Of a DNA stretch of 64,000 nucleotides, positions 51,573 to 61,167 are shown piece by piece; within the stretch, counting starts at the first letter, position 1, and each line of letters starts with the position of its first letter. Source of the stretch: Streptomyces sp. NBC_01275 (lineage in GTDB: Bacteria > Actinomycetota > Actinomycetes > Streptomycetales > Streptomycetaceae); NCBI RefSeq assembly GCF_026340655.1, contig NZ_JAPEOZ010000001.1, forward strand, positions 2,852,001-2,916,000, written 5' to 3'. Position numbers and translations under genes: made by a program. The notes under the pieces are model-generated. The model searched no databases, was not told the origin of the DNA, and worked only from the letters and a program-made list of their open reading frames with translations.

Positions 51573-51757
51573 TTGGGGATCTTGGCGGCCCTTGCCGATC
51601 AGTGCCGATTCACGCCGTTCTTGCAGGTCAGACGCGCTGATCTGGGTCAGCCCTGTGTAGTGCTTGTCGGTCTGTTCCTATCCTTGTGGCCCCTCAATGG
51701 CCCCTGGAAGCCGATGGGTTGGACGCTTACCACAGCAGGTGCCGCGTCCGCCCTGTT

Positions 51758-51830
51758 CAGCCGAGGGCATGGAACCTTCGCACAGCGGATTCTCCTACCA
51801 ACGCGACGATGCTCCACCCCCGGTCCCGGG
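51758..51830. repeat. Dispersed repeat, copy B
   Basis: The 49-bp core 51772-51820 matches copy A at 34347-34395. It lacks the second hairpin arm present in copy A. It lies 200 bp from the tRNA half-gene, at the boundary between the accessory region and the paa block. The rest of 51231-51916 shows no gene. Confidence 0.7.
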
Positions 51831-51916
51831 CGGCGACCAGCGTGCCGACCAACTTCCCCCAGCTTTGTCTCTCCATGACGGGGGATCACAGTCAGCGGCC
51901 CGTTCGGCGTCGTCCC

Positions 51917-53050
51917 TCAGCTGTCGAAGTCGACGGTGAGCGTGTCGGAGGCAGCGAAGGTCTGGCAGGTGAGGACGTAGCCTGCGGAGACCTCGGCGGG
52001 TTCCAGGGCGTAGTTGCGGCGCATGTCGGCCCGGCCGTGGGTGACGAGGGCACGGCAGGTGCCGCAGACGCCGCCCTTGCATGCGAACGGCAGGTCGGGA
52101 CGGGCCTGTTGGGCGCCGTCGAGGACGCTGCGGTGATGCGGGGCGGAGTACGTGGTGGCCCGGCCGTCGAGGACCACGGTGACCTCGCTCGTCGGGACGT
52201 CGGCCAGGGCGTCGTCCCGATCGGTCGTTGTCCGGGCGGGCGGCGAGGGTGGCTCATCGTCTGCGTGGAACAGTTCCTGGTGGACGCGGTCGGCCGGGAC
52301 GCCGAGGCCGAAGAGGATCGCGCGGGCGTCGCGGACCATGCCGTGCGGGCCGCACAGCCACCAGTGTCCGACGTCCTGGATGTCGACGAGGGCGTCGAGC
52401 AGCGCGGTGAGCCGTCCGGAGTCGAGGCGGCCGGAGAGCAGTTCCGCTTCGCGCGGCTCGCGGGACAGGACGTGGGCGAGCTGGAAGCGGGCCGGGTACT
52501 CGTCCTTCAGGTCGGCGAGTTCGTCCGCGAACATCACGGTGCCGGTGCGCCGGTTGCCGTACAGGAGGGTGACGCGGGAGGCGCCGTCCGCGCCGAGGAC
52601 CGACGCGGCGATGGACAGCATCGGCGTGATGCCGGATCCGGCGGCGACGAGCACATGGTGGCCGGGGCGACCAGAGTGTCCGGCATCGGTGAGGTCAGGG
52701 GTGAAGGCGCCGGCCGGGCCCATGACTTCCAGGGTGTCTCCGGGGCGTACGCCATGGACGAGCCACGAAGAGAACAGCCCGCCCGGTACGACGCGGACGC
52801 CGATGCGGGGCGGTGTCCCGGCCGGTGCGCAGATGGAGTACGAGCGGCGCTCGTCGCGCCCGTCTATCTCGCGGCGCAGGGTGAGGCACTGGCCGGGGAG
52901 GAAGGCGAACTCCGCGGCCAGACGGTTGGGGATGTCGAAGGTGAGGGCGGCGGCGTCGGGGCACAGCGGCTCGACGGCGGCGACGCGCAGGGCGTGGAAG
53001 GCCGGACGGCGGCGGGCTCGTGCCGCGACCGGCGTACGGGGATGGGGCAT
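51917..53050 (-). CDS. paaE: 1,2-phenylacetyl-CoA epoxidase reductase subunit
   Basis: A 377-residue electron-transfer protein. FAD domain (RRSYSICAP at about 70-78), NAD domain (LVAAGSGITPMLSIAASVL), then a C-terminal plant-type 2Fe-2S ferredoxin (CKGGVCGTCRALVTHG plus a Cys in VLTCQTF). It passes electrons from NADPH to the PaaABC diiron oxygenase. ATG 53050 shares one base with the paaD stop. Confidence 0.93.
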   Translation of the reverse strand: MPHPRTPVAARARRRPAFHALRVAAVEPLCPDAAALTFDIPNRLAAEFAFLPGQCLTLRREIDGRDERRSYSICAPAGTPPRIGVRVVPGGLFSSWLVHGVRPGDTLEVMGPAGAFTPDLTDAGHSGRPGHHVLVAAGSGITPMLSIAASVLGADGASRVTLLYGNRRTGTVMFADELADLKDEYPARFQLAHVLSREPREAELLSGRLDSGRLTALLDALVDIQDVGHWWLCGPHGMVRDARAILFGLGVPADRVHQELFHADDEPPSPPARTTTDRDDALADVPTSEVTVVLDGRATTYSAPHHRSVLDGAQQARPDLPFACKGGVCGTCRALVTHGRADMRRNYALEPAEVSAGYVLTCQTFAASDTLTVDFDS

Positions 53051-53592
53051 CAGATGTCCTTGACGTGTGGGAAGGGGTCCAGGCAGGCGCGGCAGCGTCT
53101 GAGTGCCGTGCAGGCGGTGGCGGCGAATCGCGATATCTCCTCGGTGTCGGTCGAGGCGCAGCGGGGACAGGGCACGACGGCCGGGGCGGGGGTCAGGGTC
53201 AGCCAGGTCGGCCCCGGCGCGGAGTTCGGGTTCCGGCGTGCACCGGGTGGCGCGACGCCGTGTTCCGCCAGCTTGCGGCGGCCTTCGGCGGTGATCCATT
53301 CGGTGGTCCACGGCGGGTCGAGCACCGTGACCACGCGGACGGCGCGAAAGCCGGCCGCGCGCAGCCGGGTGGCGACCTCGGCGCGCATCTCCGCCATCGC
53401 GGGGCAGCCCGCGTAGGTGGGGGTGAGTCGCGCGACGACCGTTCCGTCCTGCTCCACCTCGATGCCGCGGAGCACGCCGAGATCCGCGACGGTCAGCATG
53501 GGCAGTTCGGGGTCGGGGACCTGGGCGGCGATGTGCCGGGCCTGTTCCTCCGCTTCCCTGCGGCGCTCGACGGGATCCGGAACCGTCACCAT
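53050..53592 (-). CDS. paaD: PaaD-type epoxidase assembly subunit
   Basis: A 180-residue protein. The first half is a DUF59/MIP18-like domain (VPDPELPMLTVADLGVLR, TPTYAGCPAMAEM). The C-terminal part has the zinc-type cysteines CPRCASTDTEE and CRACLDPF of full-length PaaD. It acts in maturing the Fe centre of the epoxidase. ATG 53592 overlaps the paaC stop by 7 bp. Confidence 0.93.
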   Translation of the reverse strand: MVTVPDPVERRREAEEQARHIAAQVPDPELPMLTVADLGVLRGIEVEQDGTVVARLTPTYAGCPAMAEMRAEVATRLRAAGFRAVRVVTVLDPPWTTEWITAEGRRKLAEHGVAPPGARRNPNSAPGPTWLTLTPAPAVVPCPRCASTDTEEISRFAATACTALRRCRACLDPFPHVKDI

Positions 53593-54452
53593 GCCGCTTC
53601 CGGGTGTGCGCGGGCGACGCTCTGCAGTTCGGCGAGGAGCGGCGCCAGATGCCTCGTGTGGTCCCCGCCCCGTCCGGCGCCGGGGACGGAGGAGACGGAC
53701 ACGGGCCCGAGCGGCAGGGCCTCGGACGGGTTCAGCCCGGCCTTCACGAGCACATCGGCGAGCAGGAGCAGGGTTCGGTCGGTGACGGTGGCGGGGTCGG
53801 CGCCGAGGTGTACCGCGGTGCGGTCGGCCAGCAGTTCGCCCAGCCAGGGCGCGATCCCGTGCAGGGCCGTTTCCATGCGGCACCGGGACTCGGCGGTCCC
53901 GTCACCGAGCCGTACGGTCCATTCGGCGGCGTAGTGGCGGTGGTAGGCCAGTTCCTTCATGCTCTTCGCGGCGATGGCGGCCAGCACCGGGTCCGGCGCC
54001 CCGGTCAGCGCCTCGAACTGGGCGAGTCGCCAGGTGGACGTGACCAGCAGCCGGGCGATGGTGAACGCGAAGTCGCCGCCCGGCAGTTCGGCGAGCCGTA
54101 CGTTGCGGAAGTCGGCCGGGTCGCGGAAGTAGGCGTACGCGTCCTCGCCGCGGCCCGTGCCGTCGGCCCGGCCGGTCCTGGCGTACAGCAGACGGGCCTG
54201 GCCGAGCAGGTCCAGGCCGATGTTGGCGAGCGCCAGTTCCTCCTCCAGTTCCGGGGCGCGGGTGCACCACTCGGCCAGCCGCTGGGCGGACACCAGGGCG
54301 TCGTCGCCCAGCGCCAGGCAGCAGGCCGCCACGTCCCCGGCGTCGACGCCGTCCGGTACCGCCTGGTCCGCGCCGTGCAGTGGGTCGGTGAAGCCGGTGC
54401 CGAACGCCCACCGCGCGTTGTCGTGGTCGACGAACAGGTCGTCCTCGCTCAT
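53586..54452 (-). CDS. paaC: 1,2-phenylacetyl-CoA epoxidase structural subunit
   Basis: A 288-residue ferritin-like helical protein of the PaaA/PaaC family, here the non-catalytic partner. Motifs LALGDDALVSAQRLAEWC and MKELAYHRHYAAEW are typical. ATG 54452 with AGGAG upstream. Forms the PaaABC core with the catalytic PaaA. Confidence 0.93.
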   Translation of the reverse strand: MSEDDLFVDHDNARWAFGTGFTDPLHGADQAVPDGVDAGDVAACCLALGDDALVSAQRLAEWCTRAPELEEELALANIGLDLLGQARLLYARTGRADGTGRGEDAYAYFRDPADFRNVRLAELPGGDFAFTIARLLVTSTWRLAQFEALTGAPDPVLAAIAAKSMKELAYHRHYAAEWTVRLGDGTAESRCRMETALHGIAPWLGELLADRTAVHLGADPATVTDRTLLLLADVLVKAGLNPSEALPLGPVSVSSVPGAGRGGDHTRHLAPLLAELQSVARAHPEAAW

Positions 54453-54468
54453 TGCCTGCTCCTGGGTC

Positions 54469-54765
54469 CTAGATGTGGGGGACGTCGTCGGGGATGTCGT
54501 AGAAGGTGGGGTGGCGGTAGACCTTGTCGGCGCTGGGCGCGAAGAAGGGGTCCTTCTCGCTGGGGGTGGAGGCGGCGATGGTGTCCGAGCGCACGGCCCA
54601 GATACTGACGCCCTCGTTGCGCCGGGTGTACAGGTCCCGGGCATGGGTGAGGGCCATCCGGTCGTCGGCCGCGCGCAGCGAGCCCACGTGTACGTGGTTG
54701 AGGCCGCGCTTGCCGCGGACGAACACCTCGTACAGGGGCCAGTCGCGCCTGGTCGTCCCGCTCAT
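54469..54765 (-). CDS. paaB: 1,2-phenylacetyl-CoA epoxidase subunit PaaB
   Basis: A 98-residue small subunit: opening [21 protein letters not shown] and ending DDVPHI are the family hallmarks. The ATG overlaps the paaA stop (54762-54765). It bridges PaaAC heterodimers in the complex. Confidence 0.95.
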   Translation of the reverse strand: MSGTTRRDWPLYEVFVRGKRGLNHVHVGSLRAADDRMALTHARDLYTRRNEGVSIWAVRSDTIAASTPSEKDPFFAPSADKVYRHPTFYDIPDDVPHI

Positions 54766-55742
54766 GCCGCCGCCCCTTCACTCGCGCGTGCTGCCTGCTT
54801 GGCCGCGTGGGCGGTGGCCGCCTCGCGCACCCAGGCGCCCTCCTCGTGCGCGGCCCGGCGTCGCGCGATCCGTTCGGCGTTGCACGGTCCGTCACCGGAG
54901 ATCACCCGCTTCAACTCGTCCCAGTCGGGGGTGCCGAAGTCGTGGTGCCCTCGCTCCTCGTTCCAGCGCAACTCGGGGTCGGGCAGGGTCACGCCGAGCT
55001 TCTCGGCCTGCGGGACGGTCATGTCGACGAACCGCTGCCGCAGTTCGTCGTTGGTGTGCCGCTTGATCCTCCAGGCCATGGACCGGGCCGAGTTGGGCGA
55101 GTTGTCGTCGGGAGGGCCGAACATCATCAGCGATGGCCACCACCAGCGGTCGACGGCGTCCTGGACCATGGCTCGCTGTTCCTCCGTACCGCGCATCATC
55201 GTCAGCAGCAGTTCGTATCCCTGCCGCTGGTGGAAGGACTCCTCCTTGCAGACGCGGACCATGGCGCGTCCGTACGGCCCGTACGAACTCCGGCACAGGG
55301 GCACCTGGTTGCAGATCGCGGCGCCGTCGACGAACCAGCCGATCACGCCGACGTCGGCGAAGGTGCGGGTCGGGTAGTTGAAGATCGACGAGTACTTCTG
55401 CCGACCCTCGATGAGCCACTCGGTGAGGTCCACGCGGTCGGCGCCGAGCGTCTCGGCGGCCGAGTACAGATACAGGCCATGCCCGGCCTCGTCCTGCACC
55501 TTCGCGAAGAGGATCGCCTTGCGGCGCAGCGACGGCGCACGCGTGATCCACTCGCCCTCCGGCTGCATACCGATGATCTCCGAGTGCGCGTGCTGGGCGA
55601 TCTGCCGGATGAGCGTCTTGCGGTAGCCGTCCGGCATCCAGTCCCGGGGCTCGACGCGCTGGTCGCGGGCAATGGTGTCCTCGAAGGCCGACTCGAGGCT
55701 CCGGGGCTGCGGGGGTGCGCCGGTGGCGGCGGGTGTGTTCAT
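54762..55742 (-). CDS. paaA: 1,2-phenylacetyl-CoA epoxidase catalytic subunit
   Basis: A 326-residue diiron oxygenase subunit. Iron ligands are expected in [18 protein letters not shown] (ExxH) and [14 protein letters not shown] (ExxH). It epoxidises the aromatic ring of phenylacetyl-CoA. GAAGGGA precedes the ATG. The first gene of paaABCDE, 37 bp after the crotonase gene. Confidence 0.95.
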   Translation of the reverse strand: MNTPAATGAPPQPRSLESAFEDTIARDQRVEPRDWMPDGYRKTLIRQIAQHAHSEIIGMQPEGEWITRAPSLRRKAILFAKVQDEAGHGLYLYSAAETLGADRVDLTEWLIEGRQKYSSIFNYPTRTFADVGVIGWFVDGAAICNQVPLCRSSYGPYGRAMVRVCKEESFHQRQGYELLLTMMRGTEEQRAMVQDAVDRWWWPSLMMFGPPDDNSPNSARSMAWRIKRHTNDELRQRFVDMTVPQAEKLGVTLPDPELRWNEERGHHDFGTPDWDELKRVISGDGPCNAERIARRRAAHEEGAWVREAATAHAAKQAARASEGAAA

Positions 55743-55779
55743 GGTGTCCGTGTCCCTTCGTATTCGGTGTGTGGGTGGG

Positions 55780-56625
55780 TCAGTGGCCTCGGAAGGCGGG
55801 GCTGCGGCGTTCGAGGAAGGCCGCGACGGCCTCGTGGTGGTCGTCGGTGGCGCCGAGCCGCCGCTGGATCACAACCTCGCGCTCCAGCGCCGCCGGCAGG
55901 GGCGTGGTTGCAGCGGCCCGCAGCAGTGCCTTGGTCTCCCGGTGGGCGGCGGTGGGTCCGTCGGCCAGGGAGCGGGCGAGGGCCAGCCCTTGGGCTGTGG
56001 CCGAGCCGTCCGGTACGACACGGTGGACCAGGCCCCAGTGCGAGGCGTCCCGCGCAGAGAACTGGTCGTTGAGCAGCATGAGTCCTGCGGTCCGCGAGGG
56101 GCCCAGCTGGCGGGCGAGGGCGCGGGCGACCCCGGAGTCGGAGGCCAGCCCGATGCCGGTGAAGGCGGTCCCGAAGCGAGCACCTTCACCGGCAACCCGC
56201 ACGTCGGCACAGAGGGCGATGCCGAGTCCGGCCCCGACGCAGGCTCCCTCGACGGCCACGACGAGCGGGACCGGCAGCGCGTGCAACTCCTTGACCAGCG
56301 GGTTGTACTCGTTGGGAATGTTCGCGAAGGCCGCGGCGGGCTCGGTCCGCAGCAGCCGGGCGTGTTCCCTGAGGTCCTGGCCGACGCAGAAGTGCTTGCC
56401 GCGGGCGGTGATCAGGGCCGCTCGCACGCCGCGTGCGGTGTCCGTGGTCAGGCGCCGTGCCGCCATGAGGAGTGCGCTGCGCATGTGCGCGTCGAGGGTG
56501 TTGCCGCTCGCGGGTCCGCGCAGTTCGATGACGGCCACGGCGTCGGTGACGTCGTACGCCACCCCGTACGGGGCGGAGTACCCGCCCGCCTGGGTCTCGG
56601 TGGCCGTCCCGTCGGTCAGTGCCAC
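55780..56625 (-). CDS. Enoyl-CoA hydratase/isomerase of the paa pathway
   Basis: A 281-residue crotonase-fold protein. Oxyanion-hole elements are [12 protein letters not shown] and [17 protein letters not shown]. It may be the PaaG-type isomerase (epoxide to oxepin-CoA) or PaaF-type hydratase; sequence reading does not settle which of the two crotonases does what. GTG 56625 overlaps the dehydrogenase stop by 10 bp. Confidence 0.85.
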   Translation of the reverse strand: MALTDGTATETQAGGYSAPYGVAYDVTDAVAVIELRGPASGNTLDAHMRSALLMAARRLTTDTARGVRAALITARGKHFCVGQDLREHARLLRTEPAAAFANIPNEYNPLVKELHALPVPLVVAVEGACVGAGLGIALCADVRVAGEGARFGTAFTGIGLASDSGVARALARQLGPSRTAGLMLLNDQFSARDASHWGLVHRVVPDGSATAQGLALARSLADGPTAAHRETKALLRAAATTPLPAALEREVVIQRRLGATDDHHEAVAAFLERRSPAFRGH

Positions 56626-57482
56626 GAGTAGAACCCCTGACCGGCCTTGCGGCCCAGCTCGCCTCGGGCGACCTTCGCCCGCAGCAGCCCGGGCGGCGCG
56701 AACCGCTCCCCGAGCGTCGCGTGCAGGTGTTCGGCGATGGCCAGCCGTACGTCGAGACCCACGACGTCGGTGAGGCGCAGCGGCCCCATCGGGTGCCGGT
56801 AGCCCAGGCGCATGGCCGTGTCGATGGCCTCCGGGTCGGCGGCCCCCTCCTCGACCATGCGGATCGCCTCCAGACCGAGGGCGAGGCCGAGGCGGCTGCT
56901 GGCGAATCCCGGGGAGTCCTGGACCACGACCTCCTGTTTGCCGAGGGCGTGCGTCCAGCCGACCGCCGCTGTGAGGGTCTGCCCGGTGGTGTCGGGAGCG
57001 AGGACCAGCTCGATCAGCGCGGAGACGGGCACGGGGTTGAAGAAGTGCATGCCCAGGAAGCGTCCGGGCCGCTTCAGGGCCGCCGCGAGTTCGGTGACCG
57101 GCAGGGAGCTGGTGTTGGTGGCCAGCACGCACCGCTCCCCCACGGCCTGTTCGGCGGCGGCGAGCAGGCGGGCCTTGAGCGCGGCGTCCTCCGGTACCGC
57201 CTCGACGACCAGATCGGCGTCGTGGGGCAGTCCGGCGATCGAGGTCACGATGGTGACCCGGTCCGGTACGTCACCGGCCACAGGTCCGCCGAGCCCCCCG
57301 CGCTCGGCGGCCCGCCGCAGCCCCGCGGTGATCCGGTCCAGGGCGACGGCCGCGGCCGCGCCGTCGTGCTCCACGACGACCACGGACGACCCGGCGGCCG
57401 CGAAGGACTGGGCGATACCGGCGCCCATCCGGCCGCCGCCGATCACCCCCACGACGGCGGGTGGTGCTGATGCCGAGGTCAT
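56616..57482 (-). CDS. paaH: 3-hydroxyacyl-CoA dehydrogenase
   Basis: A 288-residue NAD-dependent dehydrogenase: Rossmann motif GVIGGGRMGAGIAQSFAAAG at residues 10-29, NTSSLPVTELA, and LGMHFFNPVPVSALIELV with the catalytic His. Oxidises 3-hydroxyadipyl-CoA (family role). Length is normal for the single-domain HBD form. ATG 57482 overlaps the upstream stop. Confidence 0.9.
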   Translation of the reverse strand: MTSASAPPAVVGVIGGGRMGAGIAQSFAAAGSSVVVVEHDGAAAAVALDRITAGLRRAAERGGLGGPVAGDVPDRVTIVTSIAGLPHDADLVVEAVPEDAALKARLLAAAEQAVGERCVLATNTSSLPVTELAAALKRPGRFLGMHFFNPVPVSALIELVLAPDTTGQTLTAAVGWTHALGKQEVVVQDSPGFASSRLGLALGLEAIRMVEEGAADPEAIDTAMRLGYRHPMGPLRLTDVVGLDVRLAIAEHLHATLGERFAPPGLLRAKVARGELGRKAGQGFYSWH

Positions 57483-58276
57483 GCCCGGGCTCCGTTCTTC
57501 TCGTGCATCTCGTTCTTCTCGTTCTTCTCGTTCTTCGCCAGGAAGCGCGTCATGCGCTCCTCCTTGTCGCGGCCCTCGAACAGCACGGCCTGGGCGAGGT
57601 CGTCGGCCACCGGATGGGCACCGGGAGCGTTCGTGACGAGCTTGGTCAGGCGCAGGGCGAGTGCGGAGGAGCGGGCCATGCGGTCCAGCAGGGCGTGCGC
57701 TTGGGCTGTCAGCCGGTCGGCCGGTACGACGTCCATGACCAGCCCGCAGGCGAGCGCGGCCGTCGCGTCGAGGTTCCGTCCGGCGAGCAGGACCTGCTTG
57801 GCCACCGACTCGCCGAGCAGCTCCCCCAGCCGCCAGCAGGCCCCGGCGGCGGCAAGGATGCCCAGGCCCGGTTCGGGGTTGCCGAAGACGGCGTCCGGTC
57901 CGGCGATACGGATGTCGCAGGCGTACGCCAGTTCGGCGCCGCCGCCGAGCGCCCAGCCGTCCACGGCGGCCACGGTGGGCATGGGCAGCCTGCGCACCCG
58001 ATCGAACAGGCGGCTGTTGATGCCCTGGAGGGCCTCGTCCCGACCGCGCCCGAGAAGTTCGGCGATGTCGGCGCCGCCGGCGAAGACCCCGCCGTGCCCG
58101 GTGAGCAGCAACAGCCTGGGATCGCGCTCCAAGTCCTCGCAGACCCGGTGCAGTTCGGCGATCATGCGGCCGCTGATGGCGTTGCGGGCCTCGGGGCGGT
58201 GCAGGGTGACGACGACCCGGTCCGCGCGCTCCTCGACCAGCAAGGTGTCGTACGACGTACTCGTGGACGTGCTCAT
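57479..58276 (-). CDS. Enoyl-CoA hydratase/isomerase with repeated EKN tail
   Basis: A 265-residue crotonase (TGHGGVFAGGADIAELLG, VDGWALGGGAELAYACD). Second crotonase of the operon, see the gene at 55780. The C-terminus is odd: KNEKNEKNEMHEKN, encoded by five 9-bp units that look like a slipped repeat. ATG 58276 overlaps the thiolase stop. Confidence 0.88.
   Translation of the reverse strand: MSTSTSTSYDTLLVEERADRVVVTLHRPEARNAISGRMIAELHRVCEDLERDPRLLLLTGHGGVFAGGADIAELLGRGRDEALQGINSRLFDRVRRLPMPTVAAVDGWALGGGAELAYACDIRIAGPDAVFGNPEPGLGILAAAGACWRLGELLGESVAKQVLLAGRNLDATAALACGLVMDVVPADRLTAQAHALLDRMARSSALALRLTKLVTNAPGAHPVADDLAQAVLFEGRDKEERMTRFLAKNEKNEKNEMHEKNGARA
57494..57538. repeat. Five tandem 9-bp units in the crotonase 3' end
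   Basis: GTTCTTCTC (units 1, 3, 4) with variants GTGCATCTC and GTTCTTCGC. On the minus strand each perfect unit encodes Glu-Lys-Asn. In-frame change of copy number would alter tail length only. Confidence 0.9.
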
Positions 58277-59454
58277 GGCCGCTCCACGAGCATCGCCACG
58301 CCCTGCCCGACCCCGACGCAGAGAGTCGCCAGGCCCCGGCGGGCGTCCTCGCGTTCCATGCGTCCGAGCAGGGTGAGCAGGATGCGGGCGCCGGAGCAGC
58401 CCAGCGGGTGGCCGAGGGCGATGGCGCCGCCGTCGGCGTTGACGCGGTCCTCGTCGAGTTTCAACCGGCGGACGACCGCCAGCGCCTGGACGGCGAAGGC
58501 CTCGTTCAGCTCGACCGCGTCCAGGTCGCCGGCCGTCCAGCCGGCCCGGTCCAGTGCCTTGGCGGTGGCCGGCACGGGCCCGAGCCCCATCAGGTGGGGC
58601 TCGACCCCGGCCGAGACGGCGGTGACGACACGGGCCCGGGGAGTGAGCCCGTACCGTTCGACCGCCGCCCCGCTCGCCACCAGCAGGGCTGCGGCCCCGT
58701 CGGACAGCGGCGAGGAGTTGCCCGCGGTGACGATTCCGTCGGCGCGGAAGACGGCGCGCAGTCCGCCCAGCTTCTCCAGCGAGGTGGACGGCCGGGGCCC
58801 CTCGTCCTGGGTCACCTCGCCGTCCTTGACCGGCACCGGGACGATCTCCTTCTCGAAGCGGCCCGCCTGCTGGGCGGCGATCGCCCGCCGGTGGCTGCGC
58901 AGCGCGAAGGCGTCCGCGTCCAGGCGGGTGATGCCGTCCAGGGCGGCGACCTCCTCCGCCGTCTCGCCCATCGACAGGGTGGTCGTGGCGGGGAAGCGGG
59001 GGTTGGTGAAGCGCCAGCCGATGGAGGTGTCGTGGACCTCGGCGGGCCGGGCCCAGGGCGTGCCGGGTTTGGCCATCACCCAGGGGGCGCGGGTCATCGA
59101 CTCCACTCCGCCCGTCACGACCAGGTCGGCTTCCCCCGCCCGTATCGCCTGGGCGGCCGAGGCGACGGCCGTCAGCCCGGAGGCGCACAGCCGGTTGACG
59201 GTGTATCCGGGCACGGTGTGCGGCAGTCCGGCGAGCAGCACGGCCATCCGGGCCACGTCCCGGTTGTCCTCACCGGCCTGGTTGGCGGCGCCGAGGATCA
59301 CCTCGTCCACGGCGTCGGCCGGGACCCCGGAGCGCCGTACCGCCTCGCCGACGACGAGGGCGGCCAGGTCGTCGGGGCGCACGGACGCCAGTGCGCCGCC
59401 GTAACCGCCCTGCGGGGTGCGGGCCCCGTCTATCAGATAGACCTCGTCAGGCAT
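58273..59454 (-). CDS. paaJ: Thiolase of the paa pathway
   Basis: A 393-residue acetyl-CoA acyltransferase: catalytic Cys in NRLCASGLTAVASAAQ at about residue 90, His in NEAFAVQALAV and GGAIALGHPLGCSGARI, and final Cys in LATLCVGVGQG. Removes acetyl-CoA from 3-oxoadipyl-CoA (and 3-oxo-dehydrosuberyl-CoA). ATG 59454 overlaps the PaaN stop by 8 bp. Confidence 0.92.
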   Translation of the reverse strand: MPDEVYLIDGARTPQGGYGGALASVRPDDLAALVVGEAVRRSGVPADAVDEVILGAANQAGEDNRDVARMAVLLAGLPHTVPGYTVNRLCASGLTAVASAAQAIRAGEADLVVTGGVESMTRAPWVMAKPGTPWARPAEVHDTSIGWRFTNPRFPATTTLSMGETAEEVAALDGITRLDADAFALRSHRRAIAAQQAGRFEKEIVPVPVKDGEVTQDEGPRPSTSLEKLGGLRAVFRADGIVTAGNSSPLSDGAAALLVASGAAVERYGLTPRARVVTAVSAGVEPHLMGLGPVPATAKALDRAGWTAGDLDAVELNEAFAVQALAVVRRLKLDEDRVNADGGAIALGHPLGCSGARILLTLLGRMEREDARRGLATLCVGVGQGVAMLVERP

Positions 59455-61159
59455 CGGCGTTCTCCTCGGCGGGAGCGGGCGCATGGCGGCGGGACTGGAC
59501 GACCGAGAAGCGGCCGGTGACGAAGGCCGGGTCGGTGAGGGCGGCGTTGGCGGCAGGGTTGGCCGCGGTGCCGTGGAAGTCACTGAAGGCGGCGGACTGG
59601 TTGACGAAGACGCCGCCGGTCAGGTTCTCGGACAGGTGGACACCCGCCTCCAGGGCCGTGGCCCGCGCCACGTCCAGCACGGTGTCGTCGGTCGAGTACA
59701 CGGAGGCGGTCAGGGCGCCGTGCCGCCGCACGGTGTCGTGCAGCAGCCGCAGGCTGTGCGCGGTGGAGTCGGTGCCGATGACGAAGGAGACCGGCCCGAA
59801 CCACTCACTGGTGTACGTCTTCTCGTCCGCCTCGGCGTCGAGCCGGGCCACCAGCGGTGTGCGGACGACCGCGTCCGGGTGGTCGGGGTGGGCCAGTTCG
59901 CGGGAGGTGTGGGCGGTACGTCCCAGGGCCGCCGCCTCCTCCAGACGTCCCAGTACCCCGGCGTTCACGATCGCGCCGAGGGTGGCCGCGGCGCGGCCGG
60001 GATCGCCGAGCAGCTTGTCCAGGGCGGCACCCAGGGCGGCGGCGAACTCGTCTGCCGTACGCGGCCCTTGGTCGGTCGGGAAGCCGTCGCGGGGTACGAG
60101 GATGTTCTGCGGCGTGGTGCACATCTGGCCGCTGTAGAGGGAGAGCGAGAAGGCGAGGTTGCGCAGGAGTCCCGCGTAGTCGTCCGTGGAGTCGACGACG
60201 ACGGTGTTGAGCCCGGACTTCTCCGTGTGTACGACGGCCTGGCGGGCGTTGACCTCCAGCCAGTCGCCGAACTCGCTGGAGCCGGTGAAGTCGACGATGC
60301 GTACGTCGGGATGGGTGGCGAGTGCGGGCGCGGTTCGCTCGTCGTCGCGCTCGGCGGCGAGCAGCACCACGTCCGGGTCGAAGCCTGCCTCCGCCAGGAC
60401 CTCGCGGGCGATGCGCACGGTGATCGCCAGCGGCAGTACGGCCCGCCGGTGCGGTTTGACGATCACGGGGTTGCCGGTGACCAGGCTTGCGAAGAGCCCT
60501 GGATAGCCGTTCCAGGTGGGGAAGGTGTTGCAGGCGATCAGCACCGCCACCCCGCGTCCGACGGGGGTGAAGGTCTTGTCCATGACGAGTGGGCCGCCTC
60601 TGCGCTGCGGCTTGCTCCAGCGGGCGGTGGCCGGATGGCGCCGCTGCTCCTGCCAGGCGTACGCGACCGCTTCGAGGCCGCGGTCCTGGGCGTGCGGACC
60701 GCCTGCCTGAAAGGCCATGCCGAAGGGCTGGCCGGTGGTGTGCTGCACGGCGTGCGCGATCTCGAAGCTCGCCGCGTTCAGCCGGGCCAGGATCTCCGCC
60801 GCGACGCCGGCCCGGGTGTCCGGGCTCGCGGCGCGCCACGCCACGGCGGCGGACCTGGCCGTCGCGACGGCGACCTCGGGCACCAGGCAGGGGTAGCTGA
60901 TGCCGAGGGGGAAGCCGTAGGGGGAGATCTCGGCGGCGGGCACGGTGCCGGTCGTGGGGTGCCCTTCGAGGGGGAAGGGCTGGCCGAGGAGGCCGCGCAA
61001 GGCCGCCTCGCCCACCTCGGGTGCCCCGGCTCCGTACGCGGAGGTGCTGGGCCTTTCCGGGTATGGCGACCAGTAGTCGCGGGCGGCGGCACGCTCCACG
61101 GCCTGGTGAAGCAGATCCGTATGGCGTACGAAGAAGTCGGGGTGTGGGTCAGTGGACAC
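59447..61159 (-). CDS. paaN: Phenylacetate degradation protein PaaN (aldehyde dehydrogenase)
   Basis: A 570-residue ALDH-fold protein; catalytic Cys lies in LYSGQMCTTPQNIL and the Glu region in NTFPTWNGYPGLFASL. It oxidises the open-chain semialdehyde after oxepin-CoA hydrolysis. It has no C-terminal MaoC hydratase, unlike the 681-residue PaaZ, so the ring-opening hydrolase must be elsewhere. GTG 61159 with AGGAG upstream. First gene of the operon behind the PaaR-like site. Confidence 0.9.
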   Translation of the reverse strand: MSTDPHPDFFVRHTDLLHQAVERAAARDYWSPYPERPSTSAYGAGAPEVGEAALRGLLGQPFPLEGHPTTGTVPAAEISPYGFPLGISYPCLVPEVAVATARSAAVAWRAASPDTRAGVAAEILARLNAASFEIAHAVQHTTGQPFGMAFQAGGPHAQDRGLEAVAYAWQEQRRHPATARWSKPQRRGGPLVMDKTFTPVGRGVAVLIACNTFPTWNGYPGLFASLVTGNPVIVKPHRRAVLPLAITVRIAREVLAEAGFDPDVVLLAAERDDERTAPALATHPDVRIVDFTGSSEFGDWLEVNARQAVVHTEKSGLNTVVVDSTDDYAGLLRNLAFSLSLYSGQMCTTPQNILVPRDGFPTDQGPRTADEFAAALGAALDKLLGDPGRAAATLGAIVNAGVLGRLEEAAALGRTAHTSRELAHPDHPDAVVRTPLVARLDAEADEKTYTSEWFGPVSFVIGTDSTAHSLRLLHDTVRRHGALTASVYSTDDTVLDVARATALEAGVHLSENLTGGVFVNQSAAFSDFHGTAANPAANAALTDPAFVTGRFSVVQSRRHAPAPAEENADA

Positions 61160-61167
61160 GAGGGGCT

